Source: Anabaena catenula FACHB-362 (GTDB lineage: Bacteria > Cyanobacteriota > Cyanobacteriia > Cyanobacteriales > Nostocaceae). From it: 64,000 nucleotides of DNA. The stretch covers positions 1 through 64,000 of the forward strand of contig NZ_JACJTQ010000032.1 of NCBI RefSeq assembly GCF_014698735.1, given 5' to 3'. The stretch's first letter is position 1, and every line of letters starts with the position of its first letter. Position numbers and translations under genes: made by a program. Under the pieces are notes generated by a model, which saw only the letters and a list, made by a program, of their open reading frames with translations, had not been told where the DNA came from and searched no databases. This document shows positions 57,091 through 64,000 of the stretch, piece by piece.

Positions 57091-57339
57091 CTACGCAATC
57101 TCCGCAGTTAAAGGCATAAAGATTGTACTTTCTAGAGAGCGAGAGGCAAATAATAAACAAGCTTGAATATCTGCTTCTACCAAACCTTCATATTCTTCCA
57201 GAATTTCTGTTACTGTTGCGCCGTGTGCCAGAAGATTAAGAATATACTCCACTGTTAAGCGTGTTCCTTTGATTGTTGGTTTTCCCACCATTACTTTCGG
57301 ATTGGTAGTAATACGGTTGAGTAGTTTTTCGTTTGTCAT
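57091..57339 (-). CDS. DUF433 family antitoxin
   Basis: This 82-residue protein has the DUF433 pattern: RITTNPKVMVGKPTIKGTRL and EYILNLLAHGATVTEILEEY, a helix-turn-helix that neutralises a DUF5615 toxin and probably represses the pair. It precedes the toxin on the same strand, the usual order. Confidence 0.9.
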   Translation of the reverse strand: MTNEKLLNRITTNPKVMVGKPTIKGTRLTVEYILNLLAHGATVTEILEEYEGLVEADIQACLLFASRSLESTIFMPLTAEIA

Positions 57340-57415
57340 ATATTGAAAGTGGTAAATAGTATTGCTTCTAGGACAATAAGACTATTCTGTCACAGATTTG
57401 AACATGATATGGCGT

Positions 57416-58387
57416 TTATGTAGAAGTTCTAACAGCGATGCCTGCGGCGAGCAAAGCAATCGCAATTTTTCCCACCGCACGCTCACCTTCACTGTATCGA
57501 TGAGCTTCTGCCAATTCTTGCAAAGGATATGTGCGATCAATCACAGTCCGCATTTTACCCCCTTCAATCAAATTTTTTAAATAAACCAAATCCTTGTTAT
57601 TAGGTATTTCCAACACAAATTTCACCTTTTGACCAGGCAGAAACATTGTTAAAAAACCCTGTAAAATTACTTCCGGGGTAGGTAAAGTGGAAATATAAAC
57701 CCCATTTGGCTTTAAAACTTTCCTGCAATTAGAAAATTCTCCTTTGGCAACAGCATCAAAAATAATATCGTACTGCACATTACCTTCGGTAAAATCCTGT
57801 TGCGTATAGTCAATCACTAAATCTGCATTCAAAGATTTCACCAAATCCAAATTTCTGGTACTGCAAACGCCCGTCACTTCAGCCCCCAATGCTTTAGCAA
57901 TTTGCACTGCAAAAACGCCTACACCGCCCGATGCACCATTAATCAATACCTTTTGACCTGATTTGATATCACCCAAGTTTTGCAGGGACTGTAGAGCCGT
58001 TAGCGCCGCTAAAGGTACAGTGGCTGCTTCCTCATAACTCATATTTGTGGGTTTGGGAGCCGCAAAATTTTCAGGGATAGCAGCGAATTCTGCATAAGCA
58101 CCTCCAGGTAAGCTAGTGCTGCCATAAATAGCATCTCCTACTTTAAAGCGCGTCACCTGCGAACCAACTTCCACCACTTCCCCAGCCACATCAAACCCTA
58201 GAATCATGGGAAAGTTGTTCCCCGTCAACAAACTCAACATTCCCTTGCGGATTTTCCAGTCAATGGGATTAACACTACTAGTGTGAACTTTCACAAGTAA
58301 CTGCTCAGGCGTGATTTTCGGCTGCGCCACCTCTTCATACTGCAACACTTCAGCAGAACCATAGCGACGGATCACCACAGCTTTCAT
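57416..58387 (-). CDS. Zinc-type MDR oxidoreductase (quinone reductase-like)
   Basis: This 323-residue protein has the MDR fold: MKAVVIRRYGSAEVLQYEEV, NPIDWKIRKG, GFDVAGEVVEVGSQVTRFKV, and the NAD(P)-binding INGASGGVGVFAVQIAKALG. It lacks the zinc-site Cys cluster of alcohol dehydrogenases, fitting quinone-oxidoreductase types. The substrate is unknown. It lies in the cargo between the nif arms. Confidence 0.93.
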   Translation of the reverse strand: MKAVVIRRYGSAEVLQYEEVAQPKITPEQLLVKVHTSSVNPIDWKIRKGMLSLLTGNNFPMILGFDVAGEVVEVGSQVTRFKVGDAIYGSTSLPGGAYAEFAAIPENFAAPKPTNMSYEEAATVPLAALTALQSLQNLGDIKSGQKVLINGASGGVGVFAVQIAKALGAEVTGVCSTRNLDLVKSLNADLVIDYTQQDFTEGNVQYDIIFDAVAKGEFSNCRKVLKPNGVYISTLPTPEVILQGFLTMFLPGQKVKFVLEIPNNKDLVYLKNLIEGGKMRTVIDRTYPLQELAEAHRYSEGERAVGKIAIALLAAGIAVRTST

Positions 58388-58605
58388 AACATTTCCCCCT
58401 GTTTGACTTGTTCGCCATATATATATTGTAGCGATACTAAAAGTTCAGGACGATTAATTTCTTTTCCTATTTCCTATTTCCTAATTTGACATTATTTATC
58501 ATTCCCGAACAGCTATAAGAACGTCAAACCAAGAAAACCTAATTTAAAAAATTAAATTTATTGCAAATAATCTGCATTAATAGTTATCATTGTATTAGAG
58601 CCATA

Positions 58606-58791
58606 ATGCTTATTCAACATAGTTTAGACGTGCAATTAACATCATTAATCATCGAAAAGTTAAAAGAATATGAACTGCATTTTTACATCAAAAAAAATGA
58701 TATGTTGGATACAGAATATAATTTGGCAGATCTCTGGACTATTACAACGTTTTTTGCTCCAGAGTTACACCTCAAATACCTTGCAAATTAG
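58606..58791 (+). CDS. Hypothetical 61-residue protein
   Basis: The ATG at 58606 gives IQHSLDVQLTSLIIEKLKEY and a helical, acidic remainder ending ELHLKYLAN. No family is recognised and there is no clear ribosome binding site. It lies just before the nifB upstream element. It may be a remnant. Confidence 0.3.
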   Translation: MLIQHSLDVQLTSLIIEKLKEYELHFYIKKNDMLDTEYNLADLWTITTFFAPELHLKYLAN

Positions 58792-58819
58792 GGCTTTCAG
58801 CAGGATTTGAGGAGCGTTT

Positions 58820-59025
58820 GAGTACATGGTTAATGTAGTCCAAAAGAAACCCAAATATTGCCCAATACCTCTCAGGCATTGGGTTTTGACTGAGTACAAA
58901 GAAATCCTGAACCCCACTCGATAAATACTCGTACCCCAACTGAAAAATACTAGAACCTCTACCCGAAAAAAATTTATTTAATTTTTGTAACCCTGGCAAA
59001 GATTGGGGTTTATAGATTTGAGTAC
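58820..59025 (+). promoter_or_regulatory. nifB upstream element with three GAGTAC boxes
   Basis: GAGTAC lies at 58820-58825, 58892-58897 and 59020-59025, spaced 72 and 128 bp, with TACCCC-type motifs between the last two and AATAAATCC after the third. The same order and near-identical boxes precede nifP (55460-55656), in the same orientation relative to its gene. It ends 463 bases above nifB. I infer a shared activator region, possibly of CnfR/PatB. Confidence 0.75.
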
Positions 59026-59488
59026 AAACATAATATATCCAATAAATCCTATCCTAGACAGCCCAACAACCTATCTAGAAACGGCTGCTATAAATCATTT
59101 ATCGCCAATCACTTAACGCTCCTTAACAAAGTTAGAAGCCAAAAGTGAGTGGAGGGATGAGATAGCACCATGCCTGAAGTGAAAGGAAGTCGCGGCTGTA
59201 TACACAAAGTCTACCCAAGACCCAAACGTTGACACACACCAGCCGAACCTTGGAGAAATTTTGGATTTTAGACTTCGGCTGCGCTCAGTCGAACGATTTT
59301 AGATTTTGGATTAAAAGTCTTAATTAATAGACTTTTGCCATGATCTCAAATAACACTAAATCATCCAAAATTAGTATCATACTCCTGCAAAAAAATGAGT
59401 ATAAGACGCGACTTCAGTTCATAGGCATTGGCAGTAGTAACAGCATCTCCCACAGTGGCTCTTTAGTCCACCGACCTTGCGAAATTCA
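59026..59488. other. nifB leader region
   Basis: No gene is seen. An inverted pair of TTTTGGATTTTAGA and ATTTTAGATTTTGGATT segments (59258-59312) forms a hairpin and belongs to the repeat family also found in thiL. The nifB promoter must lie here. No NtcA site (GTA-N8-TAC) is clear. Confidence 0.55.
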
Positions 59489-60949
59489 ATGACACTACCT
59501 GCTACAAACATTCTCACCTCCTCCAATCAGGAATCCATTATCACCCCAGCTAAATCTGGTAATTGCGGTTGCGACAGCAGCACAACTCCAGAAATGGACG
59601 AAAAACTCATAGAACGCATCGCTAAACATCCCTGCTACAGTGAAGAAGCTCATCACCATTACGCCCGGATGCACGTTGCAGTTGCACCAGCTTGTAACAT
59701 ACAATGTAACTATTGTAACCGCAAGTATGACTGTGCTAACGAAAGTCGCCCTGGAGTGGTAAGTGAGTTGCTCACACCGGAAGAAGCCGCACATAAAGTG
59801 TTGGTAATTGCCGGAAAAATTCCCCAAATGACAGTTTTGGGAGTTGCGGGCCCTGGTGATCCTTTGGCTAATCCAGAAAAAACCTTCCGTACCTTTGAAT
59901 TGATTGCAGACAAAGCACCAGATATTAAACTGTGCTTATCTACTAACGGTTTGATGCTCACAGAATATGTTGATCGCATCAAGCAATTAAATATAGATCA
60001 CGTTACTATCACCCTTAACACCATCGATCCAGAAATAGGCGCACAAATCTATTCTTGGGTTCATTACAAACGTAAGCGTTATAGAGGCGTTGAAGGGGCA
60101 AAAATTCTCCTAGAAAAGCAGTTGGAAGGATTGCAAGCTCTCAAGGAAGCTGATATCTTGTGCAAAGTTAATTCCGTGATGATTCCGGGAATTAATGACC
60201 AACACTTGGTAGAAGTTAACAAGGCAATTCGCGCCAGAGGTGCATTCTTGCACAACATCATGCCGCTGATTTCTGCACCAGAACATGGTACACACTTCGG
60301 TTTAACCGGTCAACGGGGACCAACAGGTAAAGAACTGAAGGAAGTCCAAGACAACTGCTCTGGTAACATGAAAATGATGCGTCACTGTCGTCAGTGCCGA
60401 GCAGATGCGGTAGGATTATTAGGAGAAGATCGTAGCCAAGAATTCACCAAAGATAAGTTCTTGGAAATGACTCCAGAATATAACTTTGAAACACGCCAAG
60501 AAGTTCACGAAGGTATTGAGAAATTTAGAGAAGAAATTAAAGCAGCTAAAGATAAAGCAAAAGCAACTGCTGTAGAGAGTAACAATGGTAAATCTCTACA
60601 AAACAAACCCAAAATCCTAGTTGCAGTAGCAACAAAAGGTGGTGGATTAGTTAACCAACACTTCGGACACGCTAAAGAATTCCAAGTGTATGAAGTTGAT
60701 GGTAAGGAAGTACGCTTTGTCAGTCATCGTAAGATTGACCAATATTGTCAAGGTGGTTACAGCGAAGAAGCTACCGCAGACCATATAATGAAAGCGATCG
60801 CAGATTGTAAAGCAGTCTTGGTTTCCAAAATCGGTAACTGTCCCAAAGAGAAACTGCACGAAGCTGGGATACAGACTGTTGAAGCTTACGACGTAATTGA
60901 AAAGGTTGCTTTAGAGTTTTACGAGCAATATGTAGCAGCTAATGGGTAA
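59489..60949 (+). CDS. nifB: NifB, FeMo-cofactor biosynthesis radical SAM protein
   Basis: NifB makes NifB-co, the iron-sulphur-carbide core of FeMo-co. From the ATG at 59489 (a TTG at 59477 is possible) it is 486 residues. The radical SAM cluster [14 protein letters not shown] and an N-terminal Cys/His ([20 protein letters not shown]) are seen. The C-terminal NifX/NafY-like domain ([20 protein letters not shown]) follows. Its stop codon lies in the TAATGGG heptamer repeat. Confidence 0.97.
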   Translation: MTLPATNILTSSNQESIITPAKSGNCGCDSSTTPEMDEKLIERIAKHPCYSEEAHHHYARMHVAVAPACNIQCNYCNRKYDCANESRPGVVSELLTPEEAAHKVLVIAGKIPQMTVLGVAGPGDPLANPEKTFRTFELIADKAPDIKLCLSTNGLMLTEYVDRIKQLNIDHVTITLNTIDPEIGAQIYSWVHYKRKRYRGVEGAKILLEKQLEGLQALKEADILCKVNSVMIPGINDQHLVEVNKAIRARGAFLHNIMPLISAPEHGTHFGLTGQRGPTGKELKEVQDNCSGNMKMMRHCRQCRADAVGLLGEDRSQEFTKDKFLEMTPEYNFETRQEVHEGIEKFREEIKAAKDKAKATAVESNNGKSLQNKPKILVAVATKGGGLVNQHFGHAKEFQVYEVDGKEVRFVSHRKIDQYCQGGYSEEATADHIMKAIADCKAVLVSKIGNCPKEKLHEAGIQTVEAYDVIEKVALEFYEQYVAANG

Positions 60950-61040
60950 TAGGTAATAGGTAATGGGTAATTGGTAATGGGTAATTGGTAATGGGTAATG
61001 GGTAATGGGTAATGGGTAATGGGTAATGGGTAATGGGTAA
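60940..61040. repeat. TAATGGG heptamer tract ending nifB
   Basis: Tandem TAATGGG/TAATTGG heptamers run from the last codons of nifB (which ends within the tract) into the gap before fdxN. Repeats of seven bases in this operon are known in Anabaena. Confidence 0.9.
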
Positions 61041-61071
61041 TATTTATTTCCAATCACTTCTTCCCTAATTA

Positions 61072-61149
61072 CCAATCACCAATCACCAATCACCAATCAC
61101 CAATCACCAATCACCAATCACCAATCACCAATCACCTATTACCAATCAC
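61072..61149. repeat. CCAATCA heptamer tract before fdxN
   Basis: About ten tandem CCAATCA copies separate the nifB-side tract from fdxN. Together with the TAATGGG/TAATTGG tract it may fold into a weak long stem in the transcript. No coding role. Confidence 0.9.
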
Positions 61150-61181
61150 CTCTTCACCAATTCACACCAAGGTAAATAATC

Positions 61182-61526
61182 ATGGCTTACAAAATTACTA
61201 GCCAGTGTATTTCCTGCAAGCTTTGTTTGTCTGTTTGTCCCACCGGTGCAATTAAAGTAGTTGACGGTATTCACTGGATTGACTCTGAACTTTGCACAAA
61301 CTGTGTTGGCAGCATTCACACTGTACCTCAATGTAAAGCTGGTTGTCCCACTGCTCATGGTTGCGTTAAACAACCAAGCGATTATTGGGAAGGTTGGTTT
61401 GCTAATTACAACCGCGTCTTAGCAAAGTTGACCAATAAACAAGATTACTGGGAAACTTGGCGGAATACTTATTCCCAGAAGTTTTCCGAACAGTTGCAAA
61501 AGCATCAAGGCCAAGTACCGGCTTAA
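61182..61526 (+). CDS. fdxN: FdxN, 2[4Fe-4S]-type ferredoxin of the nif operon, uninterrupted
   Basis: This 114-residue bacterial-type ferredoxin has CISCKLCLSVCPTGAI and a second cluster CTNCVGSIHTVPQCKAGC. In Anabaena 7120 a DNA element interrupts fdxN and is removed in heterocysts by recombination at TATTC. Here fdxN is whole and contains TATTC at 61268-61272, so no element is present or it has been removed. It supplies electrons for nitrogenase-related work. Confidence 0.97.
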   Translation: MAYKITSQCISCKLCLSVCPTGAIKVVDGIHWIDSELCTNCVGSIHTVPQCKAGCPTAHGCVKQPSDYWEGWFANYNRVLAKLTNKQDYWETWRNTYSQKFSEQLQKHQGQVPA

Positions 61527-61615
61527 TGAAGAAAATAGTGGGACAGAGGGGATAATTAACAATTAACATCTCATCTTCTGTCCCCAATAACTAAATGACT
61601 AATGATTAATAACTA

Positions 61616-62836
61616 ATGACTAAAATGCAAAAGAATTGCATCTATCTCGATAACAATGCTACCACCAAAGTAGATCCAGCAGTTTTAGAAGCAATGCTGC
61701 CTTATCTGACGGATTATTACGGTAATCCTTCTAGTATGCACAGTTTTGGTGGACAACTTGGCAAAGGTGTCAAAATAGCCAGAGAACAAATTGCGGCTTT
61801 GTTGGGAGCAGAAGAATCAGAAATCATTTTTACCAGTTGTGGAACTGAGGGAGATAATGCTGCTATTCGTGCTGCATTATTAGCTCAACCAGAAAAACGC
61901 CACATCATCACAACTCAGGTAGAACACCCCGCAGTTTTAAATGTCTGCAAACAACTAGAAACCCAAGGTTATACTGTTACTTATTTGTCAGTAAATGCGA
62001 AGGGACAGTTAGATTTAGATGAACTGGAAGCTTCCCTGACAGGTAACACCGCGTTGGTAACGGTGATGTATGCCAATAATGAAACCGGCACTATCTTTCC
62101 TATTGAAGAGATTGGTGCTAGAGTTAAGGAATACGGCGCTCTCTTCCACGTTGATGCAGTCCAAGCGGTAGGTAAATTACCCTTGAACATGAAGACCAGC
62201 ACCATAGATATGTTAACTATATCTGGTCACAAAATCCACGCACCTAAAGGCATTGGTGTTCTATATGTGCGTCGTGGAGTTCGGTTCCGTCCTTTCCTCC
62301 TGGGTGGACACCAAGAACGGGGACGCAGAGCAGGTACAGAGAACGTTCCCGGAATTATTGCTCTGGGCAAAGCTGCGGAACTAGAAATGCTACATTTAGA
62401 AGAGGCAACCAAGAGAGAAAGCCGGTTGCGCGATCGCTTGGAAAAAGCTCTCCTTGCCAAAATTCCCGACTGTGAAGTAAATGGTGATCCTAGTCATAGA
62501 TTACCAAACACCACAAATATTGGTTTCAAATATATTGAAGGTGAAGCAATTCTGCTCTCCTTAAATAAGTACGGTATTTGTGCTTCTTCTGGATCTGCTT
62601 GTACTTCTGGTTCTCTAGAACCTTCCCATGTTTTAAGAGCGATGGGTTTACCCTACACCACTTTACATGGTTCGATTCGTTTCAGTCTTTGTCGCTACAC
62701 CACCGAAGCTGAAATCGATCAAGTTATCGCAGTTATGCCAGAAATTGTTGAACGTCTTCGCGCTTTATCTCCCTTCAAAAATGATAATGCGGGTTGGTTA
62801 CAACAACAAGCACAAACATTAGTAATTCGTAATTAG
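61616..62836 (+). CDS. nifS: NifS, cysteine desulfurase
   Basis: NifS removes sulphur from cysteine for Fe-S assembly on NifU. ATG at 61616 (61625 also possible) gives 406 residues: IYLDNNATTKVDPAVLEAML, PLP-lysine ISGHKIHAPKG, and catalytic Cys SSGSACTSGSLEPSHV. The last codons (VIRN) and stop are made of TAATTCG repeat, so the C-terminus was set by repeat growth. Confidence 0.96.
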   Translation: MTKMQKNCIYLDNNATTKVDPAVLEAMLPYLTDYYGNPSSMHSFGGQLGKGVKIAREQIAALLGAEESEIIFTSCGTEGDNAAIRAALLAQPEKRHIITTQVEHPAVLNVCKQLETQGYTVTYLSVNAKGQLDLDELEASLTGNTALVTVMYANNETGTIFPIEEIGARVKEYGALFHVDAVQAVGKLPLNMKTSTIDMLTISGHKIHAPKGIGVLYVRRGVRFRPFLLGGHQERGRRAGTENVPGIIALGKAAELEMLHLEEATKRESRLRDRLEKALLAKIPDCEVNGDPSHRLPNTTNIGFKYIEGEAILLSLNKYGICASSGSACTSGSLEPSHVLRAMGLPYTTLHGSIRFSLCRYTTEAEIDQVIAVMPEIVERLRALSPFKNDNAGWLQQQAQTLVIRN

Positions 62837-62841
62837 TAATG

Positions 62842-62923
62842 CGTAATTCGTAATTAATATTTCAATTACGAATTACCAATTACCAATAATCAATCTAAGA
62901 ACAAAAATCTAAAATCCAAAATT
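62842..62923. repeat. TAATTCG-type and AAAATC-type repeats between nifS and nifU
   Basis: Copies of TAATTCG/AATTACGAATTACC and an AAAATCTAAAATCCAAAATT segment fill the 91-base gap between nifS and nifU. The second segment is the reverse complement of the repeat found in thiL. Confidence 0.8.
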
Positions 62924-62927
62924 AGCC

Positions 62928-63842
62928 ATGTGGGACTACACAGATAAAGTATTAGAATTGTTTTACGATCCCAAAAACCAGGGCGCAATTGAAGAAACTG
63001 GCGAAGCTGGTGTTAAGGTTGCAACTGGAGAGATAGGCAGTATTGCTTGTGGTGATGCTCTCAGATTGCATTTAAAAGTTGAAGTTGCATCTGATAAGAT
63101 TCTTGATGCTCGTTTTCAAACCTTTGGTTGCACCAGTGCGATCGCTTCTTCAAGTGCTTTAACCGAAATGGTAAAAGGCTTGACATTAGATGAAGCCCTA
63201 AAGGTGTCTAATAAAGATATTGCCGATTACCTGGGCGGTTTGCCAGAAGCGAAAATGCACTGCTCAGTTATGGGTCAAGAAGCTCTAGAAGCTGCTATCT
63301 ATAATTATAGAGGTATTCCTTTAGCTGCCCATGATGATGATGATGAAGGTGTACTAATTTGTAGCTGTTTTGGTATCACTGATACCAAGATTAGAAAGGC
63401 AGTTGCACAAAATAATCTCCTCAGTGCAGAGCAAGTAACAAATTATGTAAAAGCTGGTGGCGGATGCGGTTCCTGTTTAACGAAAATTGATGATATAATA
63501 AGAGAAGTAAAGCAGGAAACCGCCAAACCAAATCTCAACACCAACGGCGTGAAAGCTACTACAGAAATTGCTAGTTCAATGTTTAATGGGGGGCAACAAA
63601 AACCATTAACTAATGTTCAAAAAATTGCCCTGATTCAAAAAGTATTAGATGAAGAAGTCCGACCCGTATTAATTGCCGACGGGGGAGATGTAGAACTCTA
63701 CGATATAGAAGGCAATAAAGTACAAGTGATTCTCAAAGGTGCTTGCGGTTCATGTTCCAGCAGCACAGCAACTTTGAAAGTTGCGATTGAAGCGAGATTA
63801 CGCGATCGCATCAGCAAAGAAATAATTGTCGAAGCAGTTTAG
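62928..63842 (+). CDS. nifU: NifU, nitrogenase Fe-S cluster scaffold
   Basis: NifU is the scaffold for cluster assembly. The 304-residue protein has an IscU-like N-domain (MWDYTDKVLELFYDPKNQGA, TFGCTSAIASSSALTE, LPEAKMHCSVMGQEAL), a central [2Fe-2S] domain (LICSCFGITDTKIRKAV, AGGGCGSCL) and a C-terminal Nfu domain (GACGSCSSSTATLK). The downstream end of the window likely leads to nifH, but this is not visible. Confidence 0.97.
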   Translation: MWDYTDKVLELFYDPKNQGAIEETGEAGVKVATGEIGSIACGDALRLHLKVEVASDKILDARFQTFGCTSAIASSSALTEMVKGLTLDEALKVSNKDIADYLGGLPEAKMHCSVMGQEALEAAIYNYRGIPLAAHDDDDEGVLICSCFGITDTKIRKAVAQNNLLSAEQVTNYVKAGGGCGSCLTKIDDIIREVKQETAKPNLNTNGVKATTEIASSMFNGGQQKPLTNVQKIALIQKVLDEEVRPVLIADGGDVELYDIEGNKVQVILKGACGSCSSSTATLKVAIEARLRDRISKEIIVEAV

Positions 63843-64000
63843 AAATTAGTCATTAGTCAGTGGTTATTAGTCATTAGCAAATGATAAAGAACAATTGATA
63901 AATGACACACCAGTAATCCTCACAACCTAATAAATACAATGCACTCAACACTGATTCTATGTTTGGTAGAGCGTTCGCCTCCATAGCGACGTTCTACACA
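63843..64000. other. Downstream edge of the nif operon
   Basis: This short stretch after nifU holds TTAGTCATTAG repeats and a GCGTTCGCCTCCATAGCGAC repeat at about 63972. No gene begins before the window edge. In related genomes nifH follows. Confidence 0.5.

Noticed and set aside
58772-58999. 75-residue frame on the minus strand
   Set aside because: It crosses the nifB upstream element, whose similarity to the nifP element is at DNA level; no coding evidence.
59026-59488. NtcA site above nifB
   Set aside because: No GTA-N8-TAC with a well-placed -10 box was found in the region read.
60940-61149. Heptamer tracts near fdxN considered as a CRISPR array
   Set aside because: The repeats are contiguous 7-base units without spacers, so this is not CRISPR.

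Overview
The window comes from the chromosome of a filamentous, most likely heterocyst-forming cyanobacterium (Nostocales, Anabaena/Nostoc-like). The evidence is AT-rich DNA with many HIP1 octamers (GCGATCGC, at least 25 by eye), tandem heptanucleotide repeats, cyanobacterial genes (gap2, ictB, cyanoexosortase B, a Ycf29-type regulator) and a cyanobacterial nif region (nifP-nifV-nifZ-nifT and nifB-fdxN-nifS-nifU). Start and stop positions were read from the sequence. Family names are from recognition of motifs, not from searches.

Layout. 0.2-6.4 kb: a tightly packed minus-strand operon encoding an alternative Hsp70 machine: a DnaK-like protein, a zinc-ribbon/membrane/LysM protein, a large helical-repeat protein, a degenerate J-domain protein and a GrpE-like protein. 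6.4-8.2 kb: mobile repeats and a small protein made of 19-residue RPIG repeats. 8.2-10.8 kb: uvrB and a Uma2 gene. 10.8-14.8 kb: a minus-strand set with a kinase-FGE fusion, a TPR protein, a toxin-like protein and a likely immunity partner. 15.3-17.7 kb: an exonuclease-ATPase fusion. 17.9-20.4 kb: two rhomboid proteases flanking an unknown glycine-rich membrane protein. 20.4-27.2 kb: an exopolysaccharide/exosortase cluster. 27.6-38.6 kb: a degenerate histidine kinase, ictB, smpB, a Ycf29-like regulator, a tyrosine phosphatase, ebfC, murB, murC, nadD and gap2. 38.7-50.8 kb: thiL, a MITE with target duplication, a lumenal cyclophilin, efp, accB, proS, an acyltransferase and small genes.

51-64 kb is the nitrogen fixation region. 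nifP, two or three small ORFs, nifV, nifZ and nifT run left on the minus strand, and nifB, fdxN, nifS and nifU run right on the plus strand. Between the divergent arms lie about 3 kb of cargo: a broken Uma2 gene, unknown fragments, a DUF433/DUF5615 toxin-antitoxin pair and an oxidoreductase. Upstream of both nifP and nifB I find the same roughly 200-bp element, in the same orientation relative to the gene it precedes. It carries three GAGTAC boxes at similar spacing (74/117 and 72/128 bp). This is the strongest regulatory observation in the window, and I infer a shared activator site, possibly for CnfR/PatB.

Other highlights are the Hsp70 operon with a J-protein lacking HPD; an orphan polymorphic-toxin-like pair; the exonuclease-ATPase fusion; a 228-bp MITE with an 8-bp target duplication; a 39-residue membrane ORF in the nif arm; a truncated ArsR-like gene; and repeat tracts that have moved into coding sequence (thiL) or supply stop codons (nifB, nifS). 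I saw no rRNA, tRNA, CRISPR array or complete insertion sequence.
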